Shown here piece by piece: positions 10,783 to 21,527 of a stretch of DNA of 64,000 nucleotides. The stretch is from Batillaria attramentaria. Taxonomy: Eukaryota; Mollusca; Gastropoda; Batillariidae. The position numbers and the translations under genes are program-made. The DNA lies in contig JACVVK020000169.1 in the NCBI GenBank assembly GCA_018292915.2, positions 557,501-621,500 on the forward strand, given 5' to 3'. A model generated the notes under the pieces. The model was not told where the DNA came from, did not search any database, and was given only the letters and a program-made list of their open reading frames with translations. How positions within the stretch are numbered: position 1 is the first letter of the stretch; each line of letters opens with the position of its first letter.

Positions 10783-11073
10783 AGATTGTCTCAAACGAAG
10801 AGCACGGTATATGTACTGTCTTATGTAGCTGTCTTCATAACAACTGTTTCGTTTTGCTTGTCTACGATAGACTCCAGAAAATGACCAGATGTATCCTCAA
10901 AAAACACCAGCAAGATATTCATCTCTAAGGATAGAGTAAATAGGTTATGAGTGTAAAATATGAACGTCAGTTTCTTCAAACTCATGGCAAATCATATCCG
11001 ATTTCATTGCTGTTAGGGTAGGGGCGTTTTGAAGGGGTGGCCCTACGTGAAGCAACCAGCTTTAGTTGTTGGT
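10783..11073. other. unique DNA, nothing seen
   Basis: No repeat, domain or RNA gene recognised. Confidence 0.45.
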
Positions 11074-11075
11074 AG

Positions 11076-11143
<68 letters not shown>

Positions 11144-11145
11144 TC
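11074..11145. repeat. (GTT)n microsatellite with GAT interruptions
   Basis: Trinucleotide run broken by three GATGTT units. Confidence 0.97.
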
Positions 11146-11198
11146 GTTTTGAAGGAAAACTTGACGCCGGGAGATCTTGCATACCGTCTCAGCCTTTG

Positions 11199-11329
11199 TG
11201 CAGTGTGTGAGAGGAGAATGCGTGTGATTCACGTGAGTATGCGTGTTTGGGTTCAGTTCGCGGCGCTTTGAGCCAGTCCAAGTAATTGTGTAAACCGACC
11301 ATACAATACTCATTATTATTATTATTATT
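11199..11329 (+). mobile_element. SINE-B, 3' fragment
   Basis: Matches the 3' third of the family: CAGTGTGTGAGAG, GAATGCGTGTGATTCACGTG, GCGGCGCTTTGAGCC and an ATT tail (11307-11329). The tRNA head and middle are missing. Confidence 0.9.
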
Positions 11330-11760
11330 TGCCGTGAGAGAATTTTTCGTCTGACCAGGGGCCTCTCGTACAACCAAATATACCTGTTGTTACTCTACCA
11401 TTACACTTGCAACAGAAATTTGTCTGACTCCATCAAACGATTGCAACCTAGGATATGGAGGGCGAGGGAGAGGTGAGGGGGTGTGTGGGGGTGGGGGGGG
11501 GGGGAGAGGATTCATTTCAAGAATGGACTTTGTGGGAAGACATCTGTTTTCAACAGTTGTTAACCTTTAAATCAAAATATTACATCTAGTGTAGGCAGTA
11601 GGTCCTGCATAAATCATATGGTTGCCATTTCCAGCCGTGTGAACACTGACTGAGATGCTGCTGCGTTATGCGTGAAGTGCACTCAGGCGTGACGGCAGCC
11701 TGGGGGCACATGTCGTCCTGTTAAGTTCACGTAAATGATTTCCCTCCCGCCCCAGGTGCT

Positions 11761-11810
<50 letters not shown>

Positions 11811-11962
11811 CTGTGTGTCTGTGTGTGTGTGTGTGAAATGAGACGGAACTGCTGTTTATACTGTTCATTATAGGGAACTCAGAATGATATCAGAATTTGG
11901 AGTTTCCGGGGGACTGACCTACCTATACTGACTGACTAATCTCAACCCTACATCTACAAAAA
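11330..11962. other. unique DNA with simple repeats
   Basis: Holds a G-rich tract at 11466-11506 and a (CT)n-(GT)n microsatellite at 11764-11836. No gene recognised. Confidence 0.5.
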
Positions 11963-12075
11963 CCATGTCCAGGCTGGACCCACATATTTGTGCTGGCCAT
12001 TTCCTTGTTGCCCGGTCTTTGACGTCACCCATGTGAAAGAAAAAAAAAAAACCCTCAAACACCCACCTACCTACC
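11963..12075 (+). mobile_element. SINE-A, 5'-truncated and diverged
   Basis: Starts at GGCTGGACCCACATATTTGT and keeps GTCTTTGACGTCACCCATGT, but the TGGTGGAAAAGGACGTTAAA block is replaced by an A-rich stretch before the CACCCAC tail. Confidence 0.8.
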
Positions 12076-12371
12076 GTACGGACACACTGACCACAAGGTC
12101 ACTTCCCCTACACAGCTCAAAGATTGCAGCAAGTTTCAGTGATAAAAAAAACAAGACTGTGACGTTTCTCCAGACAATACAGTCATACATGTACTTTCAC
12201 ACACACAGTGACAGAATGAAGTCTGCGTCATAGACACCTTTAACCCCAGTCACGTGGCTAAGAGGTCGAGGTCAGGTCGTACCTTTAAATTGACGGGCTT
12301 GGTTCCCGAGCTAAGACATTTTACGTGCACACTATGCTGCTGCGTTCTTTCAGTTTGGCGGGAGTTGTGCG

Positions 12372-12374
<3 letters not shown>

Positions 12375-12447
<73 letters not shown>

Positions 12448-12449
12448 CC

Positions 12450-12481
<32 letters not shown>
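12375..12481. repeat. (GT)n microsatellite
   Basis: About 50 GT dinucleotides with one CCCG interruption near 12447. Confidence 0.98.
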
Positions 12482-12485
<4 letters not shown>

Positions 12486-13478
12486 AATTTCCTAAACCAC
12501 CTCGTTGGAGGGTTTTTTCCTTTGTGATGAAATAGGCAGTCATATTCTCCAGAGGTACTTCATACGATTCAGTTTTTCTTGCCACTTTAAAAAAAAATTG
12601 TCCCAGTATTAAAAAAAAACAACAACACTAAAACCCGGAGCCATCCGGTTCTCATAGACCGGTTAAGCTGTTTAACAACACAAATAGTTGTGAAGGGTTT
12701 TATTTGGACGAGAGAATGAGTGGTTGTATGCACGAAGCTGGTCGTGAGATCACTCGGTATGAATTCTCACGAGTCGTTCGCTTCATGATCTCACTCGCTG
12801 CACACTTGACCCCGTCAGGTGACAACCTGTCTTCGTGACCCACTCAATCATCGGGCTGGTTAATTGGACACGCTGCTTAAATGTCAAACTGGACTTAAAA
12901 ACTTCCTGTGGGAATTCTCCGCCGTCTGTATGTTTTATTCCGGTTTAGCCACTCAGCCGCGCGCCGAAAAAAAGTGCATTGCTTTTTAATTTTTTTTAAA
13001 AAGTTTAATGTTTTTGCCTTTGTGATGCAAGAAGGTGCTGCTCGTTAATGTCCCATCTCGTGATGATGCAAAAATAAACTCCAGCAAGTATCATTCAGGG
13101 GAATTGTGTAGCTAACACGTCAGAGGCCACTGCGACCGGCCTTGACCTTGGGGACAAAACGTGATATCAGTTCAGTGGCGGCACGTGCAGGCTTTCAGGT
13201 GATTGGGAAAGTCTGTCCAGTCGTTTCAGTTATTGAGCACATGAGAGTTAGGCCGCAACTGAATACACAGCGGAATTGTTTCGACAAATCAACGGTAGCG
13301 ACTAAGTTTCTCGTCAGTCAGTGCATATGGACAAAAGACACGTGGCAGTCACGTGATGGCTCCTGGTAACCGTGACGGAAGGTAGATAACTCGTCTACAT
13401 TTCTCGTGATTATTACCAATTTTCTGTCAAACTGATTTGTTTTTGAGGAGACACCCGGCCGTGCTTGCAGTGAAGACA
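12482..13478. other. unique DNA, no gene seen
   Basis: Contains short A runs and a partly palindromic stretch near 12735-12800 (CGTGAGATCACTCG and ATGATCTCACTCG). No domain-like frame. Confidence 0.4.
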
Positions 13479-13575
13479 GTCCCGATTGGGGCCAAATACT
13501 TGTGCTGGCCTTTTTCTCGTCCCCCCGACTTTGATGTCACCTTTATGTGGGGGAAATGACGCTAAATGAAACCGT
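13479..13575 (+). mobile_element. SINE-A, 5'-truncated
   Basis: Begins at CAGTCCCGATTGGGGCCAAA and runs through TTGTGCTGGCCTTTTTCTCG to a diverged end (GGGGGAAATGACGCTAAA). Head absent. Confidence 0.85.
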
Positions 13576-14258
13576 CATACATCATGCATCCATCCACCCA
13601 GTAAGAACAGAGGCTAAGAACCTACACGGGAACAGACGGAACACGCAGTCCTCCCTTTGGGCTGTCTTTTTGTGTGGACAAACAGTAAGAGGTGTGTTTT
13701 AGTCCGGAGACATTGCTACAGTGTTCGACTATTCGTTTTTATGACGCTCTACTATCGGGAAACCTTACTAACATACTACACCGATCCCTTGGTCCCTACA
13801 CTAAAACGCGAAACCTTACCCAAGCAGACACAACAGAGGACACACGGACCATAAAAACCACAGAGCAGAGATCAAACGTAACGCTGGGAAAAGAAGCCCG
13901 TAAACTACACTTTCTCACGCTAACGGCCAAACCACATATAGACTGTCAATGAAACCGGGCTCACCGAGTTTAATTTTTTTCACATCTTTCCGGGTAACTC
14001 TATGGTAACTGTGAGGTACATGTAACTCTGTGGTAATGTGCTCCTTGTTGCTGGCGTAAGAAGTGAATAACGGTCATTAATAACAAACAAGAGAGGCCGG
14101 CTTCAGACACGTACTGCATGTCTCAAACTGTCACTGAGGATAGCTGATTTGATTTCGTCTTTGTTGTTGTTGTTGCTGTTGTTCTTTTTACTGTGTTTTT
14201 TATTATTATTATTATTATAATTTTCATCTATGGTATTGTTTAGATCTATTTTAACTGT
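13576..14258. other. unique DNA, no gene seen
   Basis: GTT and ATT runs at 14160-14220. Two overlapping short frames at 13657-13952 show no known domain. Confidence 0.4.
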
Positions 14259-14261
14259 ATG

Positions 14262-14806
14262 TTTGTTTTGTTTTGCTTTGCGTTGTTGGTGGTTTTGGTG
14301 GTTTTTGTGATGCGTTGTCAGTTGTGGTTTTGCTTTGCGTTGTTGGTGGTTTTGTTTTGCGTTGTTGATGATTTTGTTTTGCGTTGTTGGTGGTTTTTGG
14401 TTTGCGTTGTTGGTGGTTTTGTTTTGCGTTGCTGTGGTTTTGTTTTGCGTTGTTGTGGTTTTGCTTTGCGTTGTTGGTGGTTTTGCTTTGCGTTGTTGGT
14501 GGTTTTGTGATGCGTTGTCAGTTGTGGTTTTGCTTTGCGTTGTTGGTGGTTTTGTTTTGCGTTGTTGGTGGTTTTGCTTTGCGTTGTTGGTGGTTTTGCT
14601 TTGCGTTGTTGGTGGTTTTGCTTTGCGTTGTTGGTGGTTTTGCTTTGCGTTGTTGATGGGGTTTTTTACGTTGTCAAGTTGGTGGTGGTGTTTTGCGTTG
14701 TTGGTGGTTTTGTGATGCGTTGTCAGTTGTGGTTTTGCTTTGCGTTGTTGGTGGTTTTGTTTTGCGTTGTTGGTGGTTTTGCTTTGCGTTGCTGACGGTT
14801 TTGTTT
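14262..14806. repeat. 22-bp minisatellite (TTTGCGTTGTTGGTGG type)
   Basis: About 24 copies of a 22-bp unit, GCTTTGCGTTGTTGGTGG plus TTTT, with G/C-TTTT variants and a few 21-bp copies. A higher-order block marked by GTGATGCGTTGTCAGTTGTG recurs near 14306, 14509 and 14710. Because 22 is not a multiple of 3, all three plus frames stay open and give Cys/Phe/Val/Leu-rich pseudo-proteins. Confidence 0.96.
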
Positions 14807-15059
14807 AGTTTGCTGAAGTTCTAACTGTTCTCTTGTTCATGGAAAGGGGTGACTTCTCTTCCTCACTCCCACCCCTCCGCTTTTTTCCCCCGTTCGAATT
14901 TTCTTTTCCTCTTCTGTTTACAGTTATGATAGTAGTTCTGACAATGCTGGTGTACCCCCTTCGCGGCTTGAGATCACGAGAACGGTATTCAGCTCTACAA
15001 GATTTGCACGTTTAAGGCACCAGATTATGAGTAACATGCGCAAGGTCCTAACATACCCT
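14807..15059. other. unique spacer
   Basis: T/C-rich stretch near 14860-14910. Nothing else recognised. Confidence 0.45.
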
Positions 15060-15071
15060 CAGTCATCTCTG

Positions 15072-15254
15072 GGGGAGCCGGGGTGGTCGAATGGTAGAGC
15101 GTTGGACTTCTAATGCTCGGGTCGTGAGTTCGATCCCGGCTGGGGGCAAATATTTGTGCCGGGCTGGCTTTTTCATCGTTGCCCCGTCTTTGATATCACC
15201 CGTATGTGGTGGAAAAGGACGTTAAACCCCCAAACACCCACCCACTTTCCCACC
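15072..15254 (+). mobile_element. SINE-A, full length, type copy for the family
   Basis: A tRNA-like head (15072-15140) has an A box in GGTCGAATGGTAGAG, an anticodon-loop-like CTTCTAA and a B box in GAGTTCGATCCC. The loop suggests a UCU (Arg) tRNA ancestor, which is inference. The unique body carries AAATATTTGTGCC, GTCTTTGATATCACCCGTAT and GTGGTGGAAAAGGACGTTAA, and the tail is CCCAAACACCCACCC. A perfect 12-bp target-site duplication CAGTCATCTCTG lies at 15060-15071 and 15255-15266. It is non-coding and would be mobilised by a LINE in trans. Confidence 0.98.
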
Positions 15255-15266
15255 CAGTCATCTCTG

Positions 15267-15683
15267 TCCCAAAAGACTTCAGGGGCCTTTAGAAGCCGAC
15301 GGGACAGAGGTAGTTCCAAAAATAACACGTTACGTCTCTGCGTTGGATGCTTGACTGTACTGTGTTTTGCTCGGTTCAACACGAACCAACAACAGGAGTG
15401 GTAACTCTAGCGTGTGGTGTATTTGTGTCAGTAGCCACAACCTGTGTCGTGGTCCACCGGCCGCTTGAAAATGGTAGGCCGCCTGTTGCGACCTCTCAGC
15501 ATCACAATACTGAAACACGCCAGCACTCACCTCTAGCACCTGGCTTTACGACACTCCAAGGTGTTGGTCCGATGGCTTTACGACACTCCAAGGTGTTGGT
15601 CCGAAAAAAAAATGACAGCGTGGATTGAATTGCTCACTGTCCTTCACAGTGAGGTCAGCGTGGGGAGTTGACCGACATGTGAC
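15267..15683. other. unique DNA with a 32-bp tandem duplication
   Basis: The phrase beginning TGGCTTTACGACACTCCAAG is present twice, perfectly, at 15541-15572 and 15573-15604. Otherwise no feature recognised. Confidence 0.75.
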
Positions 15684-15694
15684 GCTTCGTGTAC

Positions 15695-15871
15695 GGGGAG
15701 CCGGGGTGGTCGAATGGTAAAGCGTTGGACTTCTGATGCTCGGGTCGTGAGTTCGTGTCCCGGCTGAGGCCAGATATTTGTGCTAGCTTTTTCATCGTTG
15801 CCAGGTGTTTGATATCACCCGTATGTGGTGGGAAAGGACGTTAAACCCCCCAACCACCCACCTCCCCACCC
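15695..15871 (+). mobile_element. SINE-A, full length with target-site duplication
   Basis: Same architecture as the copy at 15072. Flanks GCTTCGTGTAC (15684-15694) and GCTTCATGTAC (15872-15882) are an 11-bp duplication with one mismatch, suggesting an older insertion. Confidence 0.96.
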
Positions 15872-15882
15872 GCTTCATGTAC

Positions 15883-17321
15883 TATCTGGCTTTAGTCACT
15901 GGACAGCCAGTCAGCCAGTCAGTTATGGTTTGCTGCTGGTGTCACGTGACACGAGTATCTTCATTCTGTGGGAGTGTGGGAAAGTAGGGGTGCGACAGGT
16001 GATAATGCTGTAATTACTTACTGACAGTTCAGAGAGTACACCCTGTCGATCGTCTGACGGGTGACGTAATGCACTAGACTAAATAGAGCGTGACGCAAGA
16101 TTGGGTTTACGTCACGTTTTCGCATGGATGGATATCCAGTTGCGCAAAATTGTAAACAGGACCAAAACATTTGCCAGAAATTTAGTTGTTTGTTTGTTTG
16201 TCTGTCTGTCTGTTTGTTTGTTTGTCTGTTTGTTTGCTGTTTTGTTTGTTTGTTTGTTTGTTTTCCTAAAAAAGAAAAATATGTCCATCTCTCTTGTTGT
16301 ATTCCATCAAAAATCCATTTCTGGACAAATACAAATTAATAATAATAATAATAATAAATCTTGCATCGTTCATGGCGGTGGGTGTAACTGTTGGTCGGGA
16401 TGACAAGCATATGGTGGGGCATTTACCGCGCACAGCGGGGAGAGTCGTTACGAGGCGAATTGACGAGTCAGGCTCATGAATACATACACCACTTTCTACC
16501 TGGCCTCTCGGCCGCCCCCTCCACCGCCACACTACAGCCTTTCATGTCTCCGCCACACGGAACTGATCCAGTAGTAAATTATGAAAAGAGTGAAAGTGAG
16601 ATACTAACCCGCGTTTTCTCCTTTGGGGTCGGCAGTGTGCAATGGGTCAATATAAAAAAAAAAATTAAAAAATAAAAAAGTGTCATGTATGCATTTGTGG
16701 TTGGAATGTCTAGATTTCAATGTTTTTTTCTTGTTGGAAGAATGTGATGGTGTTTAACGGGTAAGAGAGGGGGGGGGGGGGAGAGGGTGAAAGGGGGATT
16801 TGGGGGGGGGGGGAGGTGTTAGAATATTGGAAAGATGAAGGGAAGGGGCGCTGATTCTTTACCCCGCTCTAGTAAACCTGTCATTGAATTGTGGTATGTG
16901 CGGAACAGTAATTGAAACGTCCTCCATGCGTGGCGTCGTTTGTTGTTGTTGTTGTTTGTTTGTTTGTAGTTGGTAGTGTTTTTGTTTAATGATTATTCGC
17001 ATGTACTACACGAGATGTCTAAAAAAAATTCTTGGAGGCAGCGGCGTTGTATCAAGTTTGGTTTAAACAGTTTTATTCGTTTTGAAACAAATATACACAT
17101 GCACTTTCACACAATTTTTAATTCTAGAAGTGTGCTCATAAATACAGAAAACATGTGCGGCAGAGACGTCAAATACAGTAAGTTATGGTAGGACAGATAA
17201 CTATAAAGAAGGAGATAGGAAGAAAGAGGGAAGAGAGAGAATGTCAGTGTCACGTTTGAATAATGTGTAGACGACGGCCAGTTCAGAAACCTCAATGACT
17301 TTATCTGGTTCAGCTTTTACC
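15883..17321. other. unique DNA with simple repeats
   Basis: Includes a (TTTG)n/(TCTG)n microsatellite at 16186-16262, an AAT run at 16338-16359, G runs near 16770 and 16803, and a TTG/TTTG run near 16940. No gene recognised. Confidence 0.5.
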
Positions 17322-17602
17322 AAACCAGTGATACAATCCTGCAACCGTTAACATCTGTAGTATCTACGTTCTCTAAACAGTGATACAAACGTGCAACCGT
17401 CCAAGTCTATAGTGTCTACGTTCTCCAGACTCTAGACAGTGATATAATCCTGCAACCGTCCAAATCTGTAGTGTCTACCTTCTCCAGACTCTAGACAGTG
17501 AGACAACCCTGCAACCGTTAACATCTGTAGGATCAACGTTGTCTAGACAGTGATATAATCCTGCAAACGTCCACATCTGTAGCGTACTACGTTCTCCAGA
17601 CA
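17322..17602. repeat. ~55-66-bp degenerate tandem repeat, five units
   Basis: Each unit reads CAGTGATA(C/T)AA(T)CCTGCAACCGT, then (C/T)(A/C)ACATCTGTAG, then TCTACGTTCTC(C)AGAC. Units 3 and 4 carry an extra CAGACTCTAGA. Confidence 0.9.
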
Positions 17603-18161
17603 GAAAAGAACTGCGACTCCAATTCCTACGACAGCAGCACATGATTTACGTCTCCGTGTGGTTGCCGTCCGGCCAGTATTTTGACAAGAGGTGATAGTAT
17701 CTCACGGGGCATGGTACACACATAACAAGCGCTGAGCTCACTATGAATGGAAGACACTTGACAAGTTGGGACACTGGAGTGGAATACGCTATTGAGGTCA
17801 CAATACTGGTGGAGAGGGTCGGAGAGAGGGGCATACAGAGACGTCAAGAGAAGACTCTGAAAGGAAGAACAGCAGGGTATGACTGGAAAGACCGCTCGTG
17901 CGTGAGGACCGAAGTTTTGGTATTATATCGCCATTGTAGGAATCATTTTCCTGAAGTGAGAAATTGAGATCTGTCATTCAGATCACCTCACCCCACCCAC
18001 CCCACCCACCCCGCCCACCCCACCACTCAATATTAAAATAATCCGATGGCAAAATTTGGCGGAATGCAAAACCAAAGTTTTACAAACATGTTCACTGTTA
18101 TTTTCTTCAAAACGTGCTGTGCTACGTATCCTTGAAGTGTACGAACATGATTTTCTGCTTT
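17603..18161. other. unique DNA, no gene seen
   Basis: Short frames on both strands without domains. A CCCACC-rich stretch lies at 17988-18024. Confidence 0.45.
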
Positions 18162-18173
18162 CCGCCATTCCGA

Positions 18174-18352
18174 GGGGAGCCGGGGTGGCCGAATGGTAAA
18201 GCGTTGGACCTCTAATGCTCGGGTCGTGAGTTCGTATCCCGGCTGGGGCCAAATATTTGTGCTGGCTTTTTCGTCGTTGCCCCGTCTTTGATATCACCCA
18301 TATGTGGTGGAAAAGGGTGTGAAACCCCCAAACATCCACCCCACCCGCCCAC
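18174..18352 (+). mobile_element. SINE-A, full length with target-site duplication
   Basis: Complete head and body with GGTGTGAAACC replacing the usual GACGTTAAACC. Perfect 12-bp duplication CCGCCATTCCGA at 18162-18173 and 18353-18364. Confidence 0.97.
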
Positions 18353-18438
18353 CCGCCATTCCGACATTAATAGCGCGCGCGTGCCTGTCGCAGAAGACAG
18401 TCGGATTTACCTAGTTGTAAGTGCTATTTGTTTTGTAC

Positions 18439-18656
18439 GTTTTGTAATCGGGAGTTCGATAAATTAGCACGAAAATGCGGCGTCTCCTGCATGTTCTGGG
18501 TTTATACTGCCCCGTAGACCGGTTTGCATCCTTTGTCCAACAGTACATGTTTTGTAATCGGGAGTTCGATAAATTAGCACGAAAATGCGGCGTCTCCTGC
18601 ATGTTCTGGGTTTATACTGCCCCGTAGACCGGTTTGCATCATTTGCCCAACGTTAC
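18439..18656. repeat. 110-bp tandem duplication
   Basis: Two units begin GTTTTGTAATCGGGAGTTCG at 18439 and 18549. They are identical over the first 90 or so bases and differ only near their ends (CATCCTTTGTCC versus CATCATTTGCCC), so the event is recent. Confidence 0.95.
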
Positions 18657-18697
18657 ATTTTTTTGTTTTTATTTTTCACGTAGTGCAGGCACACTTA

Positions 18698-18741
18698 GCC
18701 GCGAATTCGTCTTTGTTGCTTTGCGCGGCGTTAAGTCCTAA
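18698..18741 (+). repeat. conserved repeat 3' end (family J), copy 1
   Basis: GCCGCGAATTCGTCTTTG then GCGCGGCGTTAAGTCCTA. Matches 49031-49072 closely and resembles the end of the sequence at 23276-23296. Probably the 3' terminus of a SINE-like family. Confidence 0.6.
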
Positions 18742-19277
18742 AAACTCACTCACACACTCACTCGTCGAAGGCATTTCAATGATTGTTCTGCATTAACCAC
18801 AATTTTATGACAGGTTTACTAAACTGGAAAAAGAGTCAGCATCCTTCCCCCCACCCCTCCTCCTCAAAATCCCCCCTTCCGCTCTTACCCGCTCCATCAT
18901 AACTCTGAAGTTTGTTTTACTTGATGGAATTGCAAAGTGACGCTTCCTTAGTGTATGACAAATGTACGAGTGAAAATAAAGGAACAAGTTGTCGGATATT
19001 TACAGAACAGCAGCGTATCAGGAGACTGTGCTAAAGTGCCTATGATGCATTCTGCCTGTGTGTGCACATATGACTTGCACCATATACTGTGCCTGTTGTA
19101 CGTGTGCTTTTGTGGCAAATATATGTGTCAAAAACAGAATTTTAAAAAATGCACAGCCAAGCCGACTGGAGCGTGTGAAAATGAGAGAGGGTGTGAGAAC
19201 CAGAGTGGACATGTTATCAATATTATCAGCGTGGACACCACTCCACTCGTCTCCAGCCTGTCTTGTCCTGGTCACAA
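18742..19277. other. unique DNA, no gene seen
   Basis: Overlapping frames on both strands at about 18955-19356 partly reflect the 75-bp duplication that follows. No domains. Confidence 0.4.
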
Positions 19278-19427
19278 ACAAGATCGTTATCTCTTGCGAT
19301 ATGCTGGTGATATCATGACAGTTCAGCAGAGGAACACCGTGTAATGATTGATACAAGATCGTTATCTCTTGCGATATGCTGGTGATATCATGACAGTTCA
19401 GCAGAGGAACACCGTGTAATGATTGAT
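19278..19427. repeat. 75-bp perfect tandem duplication
   Basis: Units start ACAAGATCGTTATCTCTTGC at 19278 and 19353 and are identical throughout, ending in ATGATTGAT. Confidence 0.96.
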
Positions 19428-19433
19428 GTGCGA

Positions 19434-19507
<74 letters not shown>
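19434..19507. repeat. (AC)n microsatellite
   Basis: Perfect AC run following the 75-bp duplication. Confidence 0.98.
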
Positions 19508-19510
<3 letters not shown>

Positions 19511-19569
19511 CGTCAGTGTCTATTAATAACTCGAACTGCATGTATTGGCTTGTTTCATTTGTTTGTTGT

Positions 19570-19650
19570 CTGGGGTTCAACGTCCTTTTCCACCACATTT
19601 GGTGATATCTCAAAGACGGGGCAACGAGAAAAAAGCCAGCACAGTTTTTT
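19570..19650 (-). mobile_element. SINE-A, 3' fragment
   Basis: Retains GGGTTCAACGTCCTTTTCCA to AAAGCCAGCACA, then breaks into a T run. The tRNA head is missing. Confidence 0.85.
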
Positions 19651-19768
19651 TTTTAAACTACTTTGTTATCTCTTTCGGGAAATTCGGGCTGCTACCCTCG
19701 GGGGAAGTGCGTCGCCGCGGCGCAGCGCCACCCAAAACCTAATCTTTTTTCTTTTTCTTTTTTTGTTC

Positions 19769-20166
19769 AAAATAATAATAATAAGCACATTAGTATAGGC
19801 GCTTTATCCCAGATACTTGACTCAAAGCGCCGCGAGCTAAACCCAACACGCACGCTCACGTGAATCACACGCATTCTCTCACACACCGGACATGAACACA
19901 TTACAATCACGTGGTGCGAAGGGCCAGCTCAGCAATTTAAGTTTTGGAATTTTAGAATTCCATTTACTTTTGAATGTTGTGGGCTGAACGTTTCCAAAGC
20001 AGAGGGGGAGGAAGCCGGAGTACCCGGAGAGAATCCCCGACGATCGCCGGCCCGAATGAACGGTGTCACATACGAGAAAGAAAAATTCTTCGCCCCGAGT
20101 GGGACTCGAATCTGGCCTCTCGCATTGTTGACTACGGACTTAGCCACTAGACCACCCACCGCCCCA
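19769..20166 (-). mobile_element. SINE-B, full length, type copy
   Basis: From the tail inward on the plus strand: AAT run (19769-19784), CAAAGCGCCGCGAGCTAAAC, CACGTGAATCACACGCATTC, GTGGGCTGAA, CCCGGAGAGAATCCCCGACG, then the tRNA-like head ending in CCACTAGACCACCCACCGCC. On the minus strand the head reads TGGTCTAGTGGCTAAG-like (A box) and ATTCGAGTCCC-like (B box), resembling Glu/Asp-type tRNAs. A 197-codon frame across this element (19929-20522) is an artefact. Confidence 0.92.
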
Positions 20167-20420
20167 GACCACCGACATTTCGATGACAGCCCCAGGTATA
20201 TTGACGCATTAGTCAGCTGGTAAATCAGATTGACAGCTTGGGATGAAACGCAGGTAAAGAATAAAAAATAAAAATAAAAAAATAAAAACTTTGCTTGGTT
20301 AACCGGCGGGCTAATCCGCTGGTTTTGTAACTGATACTTACTGGATACAGATTTTCTCGGCGTAACTGACGGATGGTAAGGTTGATTGGGGAAGTGGAAG
20401 GGGTGGGGGAGGGGGGTGGG

Positions 20421-20470
20421 GTGGGGGGGGGGGTGGGAGGAGATTAACATTGTTTTCCACCACGTAAGCA
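20421..20470 (-). mobile_element. SINE-A 3' remnant
   Basis: TTAACATTGTTTTCCACCAC followed by GTAAGCATG resembles the SINE-A 3' end. It lies next to a G-rich run and to the family H element. Confidence 0.4.
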
Positions 20471-20492
20471 TGTTACATGCACCAACGACAGG

Positions 20493-20851
20493 CAATAGAC
20501 GGCTCCACTCGGCAAGCCGCAAGGCCAGATCCCCGCCCCTTTACTCTGCTGTGTATTGGCAAAACACAGTACGTCCATGACGTCATTGCATGAGAAAAGG
20601 GATGATTTCAAAATGAAAGAGATTGACGTAATGGTCGTTTTCCTCAAACGACGTCAATGGACTTATTGCTTTCTTCTCCCTGTTCCACTGAGTTTTTTTT
20701 TTTAAACACGTGCTTCCCTCGTTGTAGCGTCTGGCAAAAAAGTTTGTCAGACTATGACATGTGTTGTGCTTATCATGCCTTGGGACGCGACTGGTTGAAA
20801 TATGGGGGCTCGACCCTTTTAATTGACAGGCCGGAGTGGAGTCGCCCATTA
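20493..20851 (+). mobile_element. family H MITE-like element, copy 1
   Basis: Roughly 360 bp bounded by inverted ends: CAATAGACGGCTCCACTC at the left, and GAGTGGAGTCGCCCATTA at the right, its near reverse complement. Internal landmarks shared with 40058-40400 and 52743-53106 include CCCTTTACTCTGC, CACGTCCATGACGTCATT-like, GAAAGAGATTGACGTAATGG and TTGTCAGACTATGACATGTG. No coding capacity. Several TGACGTCA-like palindromes are carried inside. Confidence 0.85.
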
Positions 20852-21104
20852 ACGGAATACAGCTGAATGGTCCCAGGATCTGGTGTGTTACAAGTAGTTC
20901 CGCACCCAGGCGTTTAAAGTTCAAGGACCGTGTCTGCAGATTGCGTCCATAATGACGTCTTCTGTACAATTAGCGCGCCTTGCGTGTAAATCAACACGAT
21001 AAACACTGAGGCCCTCAACGCCGAGACTCATTCAGCGATGATATACTGGAGATCAGCCCGCTGCAATGTTTGCGAATGATACCTGCACGCCGGCTGATTA
21101 GTGT
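20852..21104. other. unique spacer
   Basis: No feature recognised between the H and E elements. Confidence 0.4.
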
Positions 21105-21527
21105 TTAAAGGTCTTCAATCCCAACAAAAAGCCTCAAACAGTGTGCTTTAAAAACAAACTATCCGACTGCGTCAAACGCACAGTCAACTCTGTCACAGTC
21201 ACGGAGTTTTCAGCGTCCCTGAAACCCCAATAACAGCCAAGAGCAGTCTGATTTCACAGCTCAGTTTTTGTTTTGGCATGGAGCGAGAAAGATCGCAGTG
21301 GCTAGTCTTCTCGCGCAGCACACAACACCCGCTAGACGCTGCAGCGATGTGCCTCGCACACTGACCAAAAGCACAATGAAGTCACTGCAAACTCACGCTC
21401 TGGTTTTATAAGGGTCTCCGAAGCGCTTAAAATTCTGAATCTGTGAAAAAGTTGCCTGCACTATGCACAGTCGCAGGAGCCGCAGCAAAAAAGTTTGCGG
21501 CTTTTTGTTGACATTGCAGACCTTTAA
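21105..21527. mobile_element. family E element with 29-bp inverted termini and TTAA ends
   Basis: The left end TTAAAGGTCTTCAATCCCAA at 21105 and the right end, whose reverse complement begins TTAAAGGTCTGCAATGTCAA (ending at 21527), form 29-bp terminal inverted repeats with about three mismatches. Both ends carry TTAA, the target site of piggyBac-type transposases. At 423 bp without a reading frame, this would be a non-autonomous element. A truncated relative lies at 25260-25560. Confidence 0.8.

Noticed and set aside
14259..14795. Apparent hydrophobic Cys/Phe/Val/Leu repeat protein
   Set aside because: The DNA is a 22-bp minisatellite, so every plus frame is open and gives shifted versions of the same peptide.
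15072..15140. Functional tRNA gene
   Set aside because: A and B boxes are present but the stems do not fold as a cloverleaf, and the segment is the head of a SINE repeated about 20 times. The same applies to the heads at 35950, 61588, 61984, 54684 and 63285.
19929..20522. 197-codon minus-strand frame
   Set aside because: It runs through SINE-B and G-rich sequence. Its peptide reflects repeat DNA (for example the GFSPGT segment that recurs at other SINE-B copies).
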